From Clostridium isatidis (GTDB taxonomy: Bacteria; Bacillota; Clostridia; Clostridiales; Clostridiaceae), in the NCBI RefSeq assembly GCF_002285495.1, contig NZ_CP016786.1:1502001-1566000 (forward strand): DNA of 64,000 nt, read 5' to 3'. How positions within the stretch are numbered: the first letter of the stretch is position 1; every line of letters begins with the position of its first letter. This document shows, one piece after another, positions 1 to 8,035 of this stretch. Below the pieces are notes generated by a model. That model ran no database searches. It was not told the DNA's origin and saw only the letters and a program-made list of their open reading frames with translations. Position numbers and translations under genes: made by a program.

Positions 1-348
1 TTAATAGTTGCTATGTTTGTTGGTACAGATGCAGTTCAAAATATGTTAGCTGCTATTCCAGAAGTTGTTACTAGAGGTCTTCAAGTAGGTGGAGGCATAA
101 TAGTAGTTGTTGGATATGCAATGGTTATCAACATGATGGAAGCAAAACACTTAATGCCTTTCTTCTTCCTAGGATTTACATTCGCTGCTCTTTCTCAATT
201 AAACCTAGTTGCTTTAGGTATTGTAGGAGTTGTTTCAGCTTTAATTTACTTAGAATTAAATCCTAAATTTAATAAAACTGCTATAGTACAAGCTAATACT
301 GCTGCAACTGCTCAAGCTGATGATGAATTAGATGATGAGTTAGACTAA
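1..348 (+). CDS. PTS mannose/fructose/sorbose-family EIIC, C-terminal part (5' end outside window)
   Basis: This is the C-terminal 115 residues of a membrane IIC subunit of a mannose-family phosphotransferase permease; the frame is open from base 1, so the gene starts upstream. The visible part has hydrophobic helices and a short acidic, Ala/Thr-rich tail. The EIID gene follows after a 17-base gap containing the ribosome site GGAGGAGG, the usual IIC-IID order of this PTS family. EIIC and EIID together form the sugar channel. The sugar cannot be told from this fragment. Confidence 0.88.
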   Translation, partial: LIVAMFVGTDAVQNMLAAIPEVVTRGLQVGGGIIVVVGYAMVINMMEAKHLMPFFFLGFTFAALSQLNLVALGIVGVVSALIYLELNPKFNKTAIVQANTAATAQADDELDDELD

Positions 349-365
349 TAGGAGGAGGTATAAAT

Positions 366-1187
366 ATGAGTGAAAAAAAATTAACACAAAGTGATTTAAA
401 GAGTATTTTTATTCGTTCTAATTTACATCAAGGTTCTTGGAACTATGAAAGAATGCAAGCTCTAGGATATTGCTATGCAATGATTCCTGCTATAAAGAGA
501 TTATATAAAGGTGAGGATCAAAAACAAGCTCTAAAAAGACACCTTGAATTCTTTAATACTCAACCTTTCGTTACAGCTCCTATTTTAGGAATTAATGCTG
601 CAATGGAAGAAGAAAAAGCAAACGGAGCAGATATAGATGATGGTGCTATAAATGGTGTTAAAGTAGGTTTAATGGGACCTTTGGCTGGTGTTGGTGATCC
701 AATATTCTGGGGAACATTAAGACCAGTGCTTGCAGCTCTAGGTGCAACTGTTGCATTAGGAGGAAGCATACTAGGACCACTTATCTTCTTCATAGGCTTT
801 AACATTGTAAGACTTGCTGTTAGATGGTTTGGTATTAAAATTGGTTATGAAAAAGGTACAAACATTGTAAAAGAAATGGCAGGTGGAGCTCTTCAAAAAA
901 TAACAGAAGGTGCTTCTATCCTTGGTCTATTTATAATGGGTGTTCTTGTTAATAGATGGACTACAATAAATGTTCCTGTTGTTGTTTCTGAAATAACTAA
1001 CCAAGCTGGTGAAACTGTAACTACTACTGTTCAAAACGTATTAGATTCCTTACTACCAGGACTACTTCCATTATTATTTACCTTCTTATGTATGAAACTT
1101 CTTAAGAAGAAAGTTAATCCTATTTGGTTAATATTCGGAATATTCGCTATAGGTATAATAGGATATGCACTAGGATGGCTGGCATAG
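366..1187 (+). CDS. PTS mannose/fructose/sorbose-family EIID
   Basis: The 273-residue protein is full length for EIID. It begins with the family-typical stretch LTQSDLKSIFIRSNLHQGSW, followed by an NYERMQALGY region and a GLMGPLAGVGDPIFWGT segment, and ends in several membrane helices. It works with the preceding EIIC to import and phosphorylate a hexose using phosphate from EIIAB, which is presumably encoded upstream of the window. It is the last gene of its operon: a strong terminator follows and the next gene is on the other strand. Confidence 0.93.
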   Translation: MSEKKLTQSDLKSIFIRSNLHQGSWNYERMQALGYCYAMIPAIKRLYKGEDQKQALKRHLEFFNTQPFVTAPILGINAAMEEEKANGADIDDGAINGVKVGLMGPLAGVGDPIFWGTLRPVLAALGATVALGGSILGPLIFFIGFNIVRLAVRWFGIKIGYEKGTNIVKEMAGGALQKITEGASILGLFIMGVLVNRWTTINVPVVVSEITNQAGETVTTTVQNVLDSLLPGLLPLLFTFLCMKLLKKKVNPIWLIFGIFAIGIIGYALGWLA

Positions 1188-1190
1188 CAA

Positions 1191-1288
1191 TTTTCAGTTA
1201 AGGAATAAACTCCACGGAGTTTAGAAAAATAAGACTGCTGTATTTTCAGCAGTCTTTTTTATTAAAATTATTCCCTTTTAACTGAAAA
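1191..1288 (+). terminator. Terminator inside a larger three-armed inverted-repeat structure
   Basis: The core is AAGACTGCTG/CAGCAGTCTT at 1231-1256 followed by T6, a standard intrinsic terminator for the PTS operon. Around it lies a second, outer stem: TTTTCAGTTAA..GGAATAA at 1191-1207 pairs with 1268-1288 (TTATTCC..TTAACTGAAAA) with a small bulge. A further small hairpin, AACTCC/GGAGTT, sits at 1208-1221. The drawn fold is therefore a three-way junction. Confidence 0.8.
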
Positions 1289-1308
1289 CTATACACTGTT
1301 AACTTAAT

Positions 1309-2208
1309 TTACCCTCCTATTTTTACCTTAATATTCATGCTCTCTCCTAATTCAATATATTTTAATAGCTCTGCTTTATTTAAATTCTTCATATCCTTAT
1401 ATAGGTAACTTCTTCCTAGCTGTTCATATTTATTTTTTCCTAAATTATGGAAAGGTAATAAATGTAATTCTTTAATTTTATAAGAGGAGACAAATTCCAT
1501 AATTTCATTTATTACTTTATCATCATAATTAAAGTCTGGTATTACAGGAACTCTAACAATAAGTTTATCAGGATTCTTTAAAGCTATATAATTCAAGTTT
1601 TTTATTATTTTATTTAAATCTCCACCTGTTATATCTTTTAATTTATCCTTATTCAAATGCTTAATATCAAATAAGAATAAATCTATTAAGGGTTCTGCCA
1701 TAATAAATTTCTCATATTCTACATTACCTGTTGTTTCTACAGCTGTATGAATATTTTTTCCTTTTATAGCCCTTAATAATTCTAACAACTCCTTATATTG
1801 AAGAAAAGGTTCCCCTCCAGATATTGTTACTCCTCCCTTCGAATCCTCATAATAATCCTTATCCTTCATAATTTCTTTAATTATTTCTTCTATGCTTTTC
1901 TCTTCTCCACAAAAAGCTATTGCATTTTGAGTACATGCTTCAGCACATTTATCGCAGGAATTACAAATTTTCCTATTAAAAATAATTTTATTACCTTTAA
2001 AATCAATTGCTTTTATCGGACAAACCTTAAGACATGCTTTGCACTTAATACATTTATTTTTATAATGCATTAAGTGTTTATTAATTATCTGAGATTCAGG
2101 ATTAGCACACCAGGGACAATATAATGAACAGCCTTGTAAGAAAACTACTGTCCTTATTCCAGGTCCATCATGCAGGGCAAACCTTTCAATTTCAATTAAC
2201 TTTATCAT
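1309..2208 (-). CDS. Glycyl-radical enzyme activating enzyme (radical SAM)
   Basis: This activase makes the glycyl radical on the partner enzyme encoded just upstream, using S-adenosylmethionine and an iron-sulfur cluster. Numbering from the ATG at 2208, the radical-SAM CX3CX2C is at C27/C31/C34. Two ferredoxin-like clusters follow (C53/C56/C59/C63 and C82/C85/C88/C92), as in activases of GRE dehydratases and lyases; the pyruvate formate-lyase activase lacks them. The GGEPFLQ motif is present. I chose the ATG at 2208 because GGAG lies 9 bases before it; an in-frame GTG at 2223 is less likely. It ends the nanE-GRE-activase operon. No clear terminator follows. Confidence 0.93.
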   Translation of the reverse strand: MIKLIEIERFALHDGPGIRTVVFLQGCSLYCPWCANPESQIINKHLMHYKNKCIKCKACLKVCPIKAIDFKGNKIIFNRKICNSCDKCAEACTQNAIAFCGEEKSIEEIIKEIMKDKDYYEDSKGGVTISGGEPFLQYKELLELLRAIKGKNIHTAVETTGNVEYEKFIMAEPLIDLFLFDIKHLNKDKLKDITGGDLNKIIKNLNYIALKNPDKLIVRVPVIPDFNYDDKVINEIMEFVSSYKIKELHLLPFHNLGKNKYEQLGRSYLYKDMKNLNKAELLKYIELGESMNIKVKIGG

Positions 2209-2233
2209 TTCTACCATCTCCACACTATTCTAA

Positions 2234-4513
2234 TTAATCATATAAAACTCTGCTTAATACTTCCTGCTGGACATCTGGATCTAGATTCACAAATATTGCA
2301 CTAAAGCCGCTAACACGTACTATTAAATTTGGATATAATTCTGGATGTATCACAGCATCCTCTAAAAGCCCCTTATCTACTACAGTTACCATTAACTGAC
2401 ATCCACCTTTTCTAAAGTAAGTCTTGAATAAAGATTTAATTTTTTCCCTCTCTTCTTTAAAAATTCTTGGAGTAAACTTAATATTTTGCACTGAGCCCCC
2501 ATGATATTTAGGATTAAATTTAACAAGTGAATTTAAAAGAGCTGTAGGCCCTGATTTATCTGCCCCACCTTGAGGATTATTAGCAGGATTCATATACATT
2601 CCCTTAAGCCTTCCATCTAAAGATGCTGCTGTCCTTCTTCCCCATTCGGTATTTAGCTGATTATTACTAATAACAATTAAATAATAATCCATCCCAACTC
2701 TTTTTCCTCTGTCTCTAATCCCTTTAGCAACATATTCATATAAATCTACTGCTAAATTATCAACCCTATCTAAGTCATTTCCATACTTATCACTATTAAG
2801 CAAATCCTTTCTTATCCTTTCGTAGCCTTCAAAATTAGCTAGAGCAGCTTTATTTAATTCTTCTAAACTATACTTTTTGTCCTCATAAACTAACTTCTTA
2901 ATTGCATATAATGCATCTGAAGTATTAATATTTCCATAAGTTTCATTGGTTCCACCTAAATATCTAACTCCACCATCTAATAGGGCTTTTCCTCTTGAAA
3001 TACAGTCATCCATTAAAATGCTGCTAAAAATAAAGGAAACTTCTTTATTCATTAACTTATAAGAATAGGCTTGAGCTTCAGCTGATAGGTCAAAATAATA
3101 ATCTAATAACTGAAGATATTGATTATATAAGTCATCAAAAGTCTTAAATTCTGATAAGGGTCTTATTTTAACCGGTCCTGATTTTAATTTATTATCCATT
3201 GGATCTATTCCCTGATTTAATACAATAGTTAATAATTTCAATAAATTTATACATGTATTTGGAGTTCCAGTACTTTGTCCTTGTATTACAAATTCACCAC
3301 AGCCAAAGGGAACATACTGTTCTGCAGTTTTTTCATCTACATCCATTGCATACATAACTGACGGAATATTTACATCATCATTATATAAGGTTGGGTAAGT
3401 TACTCCTTCTCCCAAGCTATCCAAAGCCAAATCTATAATATCCTCTGGAGTTTCTTTAGAAAATCTTAAAGTAAATTGAGGCTCAACATACTTGCATTCT
3501 CTAGTAACCCTTATAGCTAATCTTGTAAATAAATCAGCAGTTTCAGGATTCCTTCTTCCCTTTCCTCCTACGATTATTCTCCCATTTACAGTAGTTCTTC
3601 TATTTTCAATTAAAGTCCATAGAGACCTCATATAACTTATTGCTTCTTCTTCAGTTATTACATTATTATCCAAATCATTTTTTAAAAATGGTCCTAAATA
3701 ATCATCTAGCCTGCCGTAATTTATTACTCCTGCTAGAAGTGCATAAAGCCAAAATAATTGCATTGCTTGATGAAAGGATTTCGGTTTGTCTTTTTTTATT
3801 ATTTCCAAGCTTTCATATATAAGCTTCAATTCTTTTTTTCTTTTAGTGTCAGCAGTTTTTATCTTTCTTTTTACCATGTCCTTTAAATATTCAACACAGT
3901 CAACAAATAAGTCTAAAGCCTTTAAGGAAGCAATATAAAAATTGTTATTCTTATCCTCTTTTAAATGCTCCTCTATTAAAGCTCTCAAGCCTCCAATTCC
4001 TAAATCTAACAGCTTATGATAATCTAACATCATTCCACTTAATCTAGCTGTTGCAATTAAGGGATATTCACAATCTATAAAAGCGCCTATTATATTTTCC
4101 TGTAGTACATCATTACAATATAAGGCTTTAGTATCATTTTTAAGCCAATATTCATAAAGCTTATCTATTCTCTTTTTTATATTTTCATCTTCAAACTTAT
4201 TTTTAAAGTCTAATAATTTACTAAAGACACAGTAATGTCCAACACCACCAATAGAAGTAACTGAACCAAAGCCAATAGGAAGAAAATCTAATCTTCCTAT
4301 AATTTTGTCACAATCTTCTATTTCTCTAAAAAGTGTAGGATATAATACCTTTAAACATTCAATTTCCCTTAATTCCTTTGCTAAACCGGCAGTGGCTTTA
4401 TGAACTTTTGTATAAGTCTCCATTATTTCTAATTGTACTATTAAAGGCTTTTCGCAAGGAAGCTTTTTGCTTACTTCAGCATTTTGAGGTGCATTTACAT
4501 TTAATTTAGTCAT
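2234..4513 (-). CDS. Glycyl radical enzyme of unassigned reaction (eliminase-type)
   Basis: A complete GRE of 759 residues. The radical-bearing glycine is G736 in RVSGFSAIF close to the C-terminus. The thiyl-radical cysteine is C405 in PFGCGEF, followed by E407. This Cys-x-Glu pair is what GRE dehydratases and lyases have (choline lyase, diol dehydratase, hydroxyproline dehydratase, isethionate lyase); pyruvate formate-lyase has two adjacent cysteines instead. I therefore infer C-O, C-N or C-S bond elimination, with unknown substrate. The loop around C405 does not match any characterised class I can recall. The ATG overlaps the nanE stop codon by one base (TAATG), so the two are translationally coupled, and its activase lies 25 bases downstream. 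Confidence 0.92.
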   Translation of the reverse strand: MTKLNVNAPQNAEVSKKLPCEKPLIVQLEIMETYTKVHKATAGLAKELREIECLKVLYPTLFREIEDCDKIIGRLDFLPIGFGSVTSIGGVGHYCVFSKLLDFKNKFEDENIKKRIDKLYEYWLKNDTKALYCNDVLQENIIGAFIDCEYPLIATARLSGMMLDYHKLLDLGIGGLRALIEEHLKEDKNNNFYIASLKALDLFVDCVEYLKDMVKRKIKTADTKRKKELKLIYESLEIIKKDKPKSFHQAMQLFWLYALLAGVINYGRLDDYLGPFLKNDLDNNVITEEEAISYMRSLWTLIENRRTTVNGRIIVGGKGRRNPETADLFTRLAIRVTRECKYVEPQFTLRFSKETPEDIIDLALDSLGEGVTYPTLYNDDVNIPSVMYAMDVDEKTAEQYVPFGCGEFVIQGQSTGTPNTCINLLKLLTIVLNQGIDPMDNKLKSGPVKIRPLSEFKTFDDLYNQYLQLLDYYFDLSAEAQAYSYKLMNKEVSFIFSSILMDDCISRGKALLDGGVRYLGGTNETYGNINTSDALYAIKKLVYEDKKYSLEELNKAALANFEGYERIRKDLLNSDKYGNDLDRVDNLAVDLYEYVAKGIRDRGKRVGMDYYLIVISNNQLNTEWGRRTAASLDGRLKGMYMNPANNPQGGADKSGPTALLNSLVKFNPKYHGGSVQNIKFTPRIFKEEREKIKSLFKTYFRKGGCQLMVTVVDKGLLEDAVIHPELYPNLIVRVSGFSAIFVNLDPDVQQEVLSRVLYD

Positions 4514-5253
4514 TAATGCTTCCTCCTTTCAGCTTCTCTCCAATTTTCCTTATAACCACTCATAAGATCAACAAAACGTTTGGCCGTTAAATGAGGTCTT
4601 GTAATTGCACTTCCAACAACAACTGCATGAGCACCTAAATACAAGGCTTTTATGGCATCTTCAGGACTATAAATATGTCCTTCCATTATTACATAAGCCC
4701 TATCTTTAAAATCCCTGCACATTCTAGCAAATTCCCTAAAGTCAGGCCCCTCTATATTTTTTGTTTCTTCTGTATATCCATATAAAGTAGGTGCTACTAT
4801 ATCGGCTCCTAATTCTATTGCCCTTTCTGCCTCATCATAAGTAGATATATCAGCAAAAATAATAGCTTCAGGGATTTCTGCCTTTAATTTTGGAAGTAAT
4901 TCATATGCCCTAGTTTTTTCATGAGTAATTTGGCTTGTACAATCAAGAGCTATAATTTCTGCACCTGCTTCCCAAACTTCTTTAGCTGCTTCTAAAGTAG
5001 GAGTAATAAATACATCTGTATCCTCATGCCATATTTTATATAAGCCTATCACCGGTAAATCAACCTTTTCTTTAATTGCTCTTATTTGTTCTGGTGAGTT
5101 TGCCCTTATTCCAACCGCCCCTGCCCATTTTGCAGCTTCTGCCATTTTTACAACAATATCCTCAGTATATATTGGATCATCCTTTTGTACCTGGCAAGAT
5201 ACTATTAAACCGTTTTTTAATGCTTCTAATAATTCTTTCTTTTTATCTCTCAT
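4513..5253 (-). CDS. nanE: NanE-like N-acylmannosamine-6-phosphate 2-epimerase
   Basis: This 246-residue TIM-barrel protein resembles NanE, which converts ManNAc-6-phosphate to GlcNAc-6-phosphate. Family features are GAVGIRANSPEQIRAIK, the VIGLYK segment with the likely catalytic lysine, VFITPTLEAAKE, FADIST, and AHAVVVGSAITRPH near the end. No sialic-acid lyase, ManNAc kinase or NagA/NagB gene is in the window, so the normal sialate pathway is not represented here. It is coupled to the GRE gene, which suggests it supplies or handles the GRE substrate (inference). The start has an AAGGAG ribosome site. Confidence 0.82.
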   Translation of the reverse strand: MRDKKKELLEALKNGLIVSCQVQKDDPIYTEDIVVKMAEAAKWAGAVGIRANSPEQIRAIKEKVDLPVIGLYKIWHEDTDVFITPTLEAAKEVWEAGAEIIALDCTSQITHEKTRAYELLPKLKAEIPEAIIFADISTYDEAERAIELGADIVAPTLYGYTEETKNIEGPDFREFARMCRDFKDRAYVIMEGHIYSPEDAIKALYLGAHAVVVGSAITRPHLTAKRFVDLMSGYKENWREAERRKH

Positions 5254-5293
5254 ATTCCAATCTCCTTTGTAATTTTTTCCATTTTATATTTAT

Positions 5294-5354
5294 ATTATAA
5301 TCTAATAATATTTCATTTTCAATCATATTCTTTCATTTATTTGCAATCATATTC
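5294..5354 (-). promoter_or_regulatory. nanE-GRE promoter with tandem DeoR-type repeats
   Basis: On the minus strand, TTGAAA (5317-5322), 17 bases, TATAAT (5294-5299) form a good sigma-A promoter. Two tandem repeats, TTTCATTTTCAATCATATTC (5311-5330) and a 24-base version at 5331-5354 (plus-strand reading), cover and precede the -35. The second one matches a repeat upstream of the deoR gene at 18 of 20 positions (5331-5350 against 6242-6261), so I call these probable operators of the local DeoR protein. Confidence 0.6.
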
Positions 5355-5366
5355 AACTATAAACAT

Positions 5367-5405
5367 AAAAAAAAGGATCCTTTAACAATAGGCTAAAGAA
5401 TCCTT
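5367..5405 (-). terminator. Terminator after deoR
   Basis: On the minus strand AAGGATTCTTTA pairs with TAAAGGATCCTT (one G:U) and is followed by T8. It separates deoR from the nanE operon. Confidence 0.85.
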
Positions 5406-5423
5406 CAATTACTTTTCTTTATT

Positions 5424-6182
5424 TTAAATAAATATAAAATTTTCTGGTATTTCTAATTCAGTTGAAGAAGAATTACAAATAATTTTATCAAATTCATCTA
5501 AGCTTTTAAATTTAAAAAAACCTCTTTTATCTAACTTACTTGAATCTATTAGTAAATAACTATGCTTTGAATTTTCCATGGCAATAGTTTTCATTATAGG
5601 ACTTTCAACTTCAGTAGTATAGCTAATTCCAGCCTCTAAATCTACTCCTGAACAGCCAATAAAAGCATGATCAAAATGAAAATTTTTCAGCATATTTTGA
5701 GCAATTGGCCCTACACTCATGCCATAATAAGGTAGATATAAGCCTCCAATAAGAAAAATTTCAGCATTTACATTATTTATTATCTTACTCATTGCCAAAT
5801 TACTATGAGTAACTATCTTTATTCTCTTTTCTGATAAATACCTAATTAAAGGTACTAAGGTTGTTCCACCATCTATAAAAACACAATCGCCATCTTTAAC
5901 AAATTGAGAGGCATAAATTGAAATCTTATTTTTTTCTTCGTAATTTAATGAAATTTTTTCATTCATTGTTAATTCTGCATTATCTAACAATGGATAATTT
6001 TCATCAGTTATTGTAGCTCCTCCAAGAACTCTTTTTAACTTTCCTTCTTTTTCTAACTTCTCAAAATCCCTTCTAACCGTTGCCTCAGATATATTTAATT
6101 GAGCGGCTATTTCCTTTAAATTAACAACTCCCTTTTTATTTAACTCATTAATTATAAATATTTTCCTTTCAGATGCTATCAT
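5424..6182 (-). CDS. DeoR-family sugar-phosphate-sensing regulator
   Basis: The N-terminus has the DeoR helix-turn-helix (residues about 15-50, ISEATVRRDFEKLEKEGKL). The C-terminal DeoRC sensor domain carries FIDGGTT and HAFIGCSGVD, which bind phosphorylated sugars in this family. The ATG at 6182 follows GGGAGGG by a normal distance; an in-frame TTG at 6197 overlaps that ribosome site and is rejected. Its own promoter and a matching repeat upstream suggest autoregulation and control of the nanE-GRE-activase operon. Confidence 0.9.
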   Translation of the reverse strand: MIASERKIFIINELNKKGVVNLKEIAAQLNISEATVRRDFEKLEKEGKLKRVLGGATITDENYPLLDNAELTMNEKISLNYEEKNKISIYASQFVKDGDCVFIDGGTTLVPLIRYLSEKRIKIVTHSNLAMSKIINNVNAEIFLIGGLYLPYYGMSVGPIAQNMLKNFHFDHAFIGCSGVDLEAGISYTTEVESPIMKTIAMENSKHSYLLIDSSKLDKRGFFKFKSLDEFDKIICNSSSTELEIPENFIFI

Positions 6183-6204
6183 ATAATTCCCTCCCAATAA
6201 GGAA

Positions 6205-6261
6205 ATTATAATTCATTCCTTTAACAACTTCAATCAAATAATTTCATTTATTTTCAATTAT
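6205..6261 (-). promoter_or_regulatory. deoR promoter and operator-like repeat
   Basis: On the minus strand, TTGAAG (6228-6233), 17 bases, TATAAT (6205-6210). Just upstream, at 6242-6261, lies TTTCATTTATTTTCAATTAT (plus reading), the same element as at the nanE promoter. Confidence 0.55.
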
Positions 6262-6268
6262 ATATAAT

Positions 6269-7984
6269 CTATTCCATGTATCCACCCTTCATTGGTGAAA
6301 CAGCTCTATCTGAATATAGTTTTAATATTCCAGATTCATATTTATTTTTTCTAGCCTTCCAACTCTCTTTACGTTTATTTAAAATTTTCTCAATTTCTTC
6401 TAAAGGCATTCTTTCTCCATTTACTCCTACCATTTGAAGAATTCTATTTTCAATATCTATTTCTATTAAGTCGTTTTCTTCTACTAAAGCAATTGGCCCT
6501 CCCTCTGCAGCTTCTGGGGAAACATGTCCTATTGCTGGCCCCCTAGAGGCGCCAGAAAATCTTCCATCAGTAATTAATGCAATACTAGCAGCTAGTTCTT
6601 CATCTGAAGAAATTGCTTCCGTAGTATAAAACATCTCTGGCATCCCACTTCCCTTTGGGCCCTCATATCTAATAAATACAGCATCACCAGGTTTAATTTT
6701 TTTAGTTAATACTGCTTCTATTGCTTCTTCTTCACTATCAAAAGGCCTTGCCTTAAGTATAGCCTTATGCATCTCCTTTGGAACTGCTGAATGTTTAACA
6801 ACTGCACCATCTGGAGCAATGTTTCCTCTTAATATTGCAATAGCTCCATTCTTTCCTATTGGATTAGTATATGGTCTAATAATATCTTCTTTCTTTAGTC
6901 CAGTTTCTTTTAAATATTCATAACATTTTTCATAATATCCATTTTTCTTTAGATCTTCTAAGTTTTCTCCTAAAGTTTTTCCTGTTACTGTCATTACATC
7001 TAAATGTAATAGTTCTTTAAGCTCTTCCATTATTGCTGGTACACCTCCTGCATAATAGAAATATTCTGCAGGCCATTTACCTGTTGGGCGGATATTTAAT
7101 AAATATGGCGCATATCGGTGAATTTTATCAAAGGCTTCAGCATCCAATTCTATTCCAAATTCATGGGCTATAGCTGGAATGTGTAAAAGTGAATTGCTAG
7201 AACCAGAAATTGCAGCATGTATAATTATTGCATTCTCAAAAGATTTTGCTGTAACAATGTCCCTTGCTCTTAAATTTTTTTTAGCTAATTCTACTACTTG
7301 TTTACCTGCTTCAATTGCAACTTTTTCTAAATCTTCACAGTTTGCAGGCATTACTGAACTTCCTGGCAGCATTAATCCTAATGCTTCAGCCATAATCTGC
7401 ATAGTTGCTGCTGTCCCCATAAAGGAACATGAACCAGCCGATGGGCAGGCATTATTTTTATAATATGTTAATTCCTCCTCAGTAATTTCTCCTCGTCTTT
7501 CCATAGCACTATAAGTTCCTATTTGCTCTAATGTCAAAAGATTTGGACCAGCTTTCATTACTCCACCAGTAACAACAATTGATGGTATATTAATTCTTCC
7601 AATTGCCATTAAATGAGCAGGAACCCCCTTATCACAACTAGTGATAAATACTCCTCCATCAAAAGGGGTTGCATTGGCATGAATTTCGATAAGATTTGAA
7701 AGGGCATCTCTTGACGCTAAGGAATAATTTATTCCATCATGTCCCTGAGCCATTCCATCACATATGTCTGTTGCAAAAAACCTTGATGCCTTTCCTCCCT
7801 TTTCTCCTACTCCCTTTACTGCATTATTTACAAATTTTAATAAATGCACGCTGCCTGGGTGGCTGTCACCAAAAGTACTTTCAATTATTATTTGTACTTT
7901 TGATAAATCTTCTGATGTATATCCCATTCCTCTACGAAGAGGATCCATTTCTGGAGCTATTTTTCTTATTTCTTGACTTATCAT
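6269..7984 (-). CDS. IlvD/Edd-family dehydratase, probably for a sugar acid
   Basis: A 571-residue iron-sulfur dehydratase of the dihydroxyacid / phosphogluconate dehydratase family. Likely cluster ligands are C75 (DICDGMAQGHDG), C117 (TSCDKGVPAHLMA) and C186 (SAGSCSFMG). The third motif differs from the ACGGMYTANTM of biosynthetic IlvD and no other branched-chain amino acid gene is nearby, so I infer dehydration of an aldonate to a 2-keto-3-deoxy acid rather than valine/isoleucine synthesis. It lies 51 bases after the GH4 gene with only a weak hairpin between them. No keto-deoxy-acid kinase or aldolase is visible. Substrate unknown. Confidence 0.82.
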   Translation of the reverse strand: MISQEIRKIAPEMDPLRRGMGYTSEDLSKVQIIIESTFGDSHPGSVHLLKFVNNAVKGVGEKGGKASRFFATDICDGMAQGHDGINYSLASRDALSNLIEIHANATPFDGGVFITSCDKGVPAHLMAIGRINIPSIVVTGGVMKAGPNLLTLEQIGTYSAMERRGEITEEELTYYKNNACPSAGSCSFMGTAATMQIMAEALGLMLPGSSVMPANCEDLEKVAIEAGKQVVELAKKNLRARDIVTAKSFENAIIIHAAISGSSNSLLHIPAIAHEFGIELDAEAFDKIHRYAPYLLNIRPTGKWPAEYFYYAGGVPAIMEELKELLHLDVMTVTGKTLGENLEDLKKNGYYEKCYEYLKETGLKKEDIIRPYTNPIGKNGAIAILRGNIAPDGAVVKHSAVPKEMHKAILKARPFDSEEEAIEAVLTKKIKPGDAVFIRYEGPKGSGMPEMFYTTEAISSDEELAASIALITDGRFSGASRGPAIGHVSPEAAEGGPIALVEENDLIEIDIENRILQMVGVNGERMPLEEIEKILNKRKESWKARKNKYESGILKLYSDRAVSPMKGGYME

Positions 7985-8000
7985 ATTATCCTCCCATATT

Positions 8001-8026
8001 AAATAAGGGGCTGCTTAATTGCCCCT
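8001..8026 (-). terminator. Weak hairpin between GH4 and ilvD-like genes
   Basis: On the minus strand GGGGC, 9-base loop, GCCCC, then TTATTT. It may only partly stop transcription, letting some pass into the dehydratase gene. Confidence 0.5.
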
Positions 8027-8035
8027 ATATTTTTA

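Noticed and set aside
560..805. Open frame on the minus strand inside the EIID gene
   Set aside because: It lies opposite a well-supported gene, has no ribosome site and a proline-rich low-complexity product typical of antisense frames.
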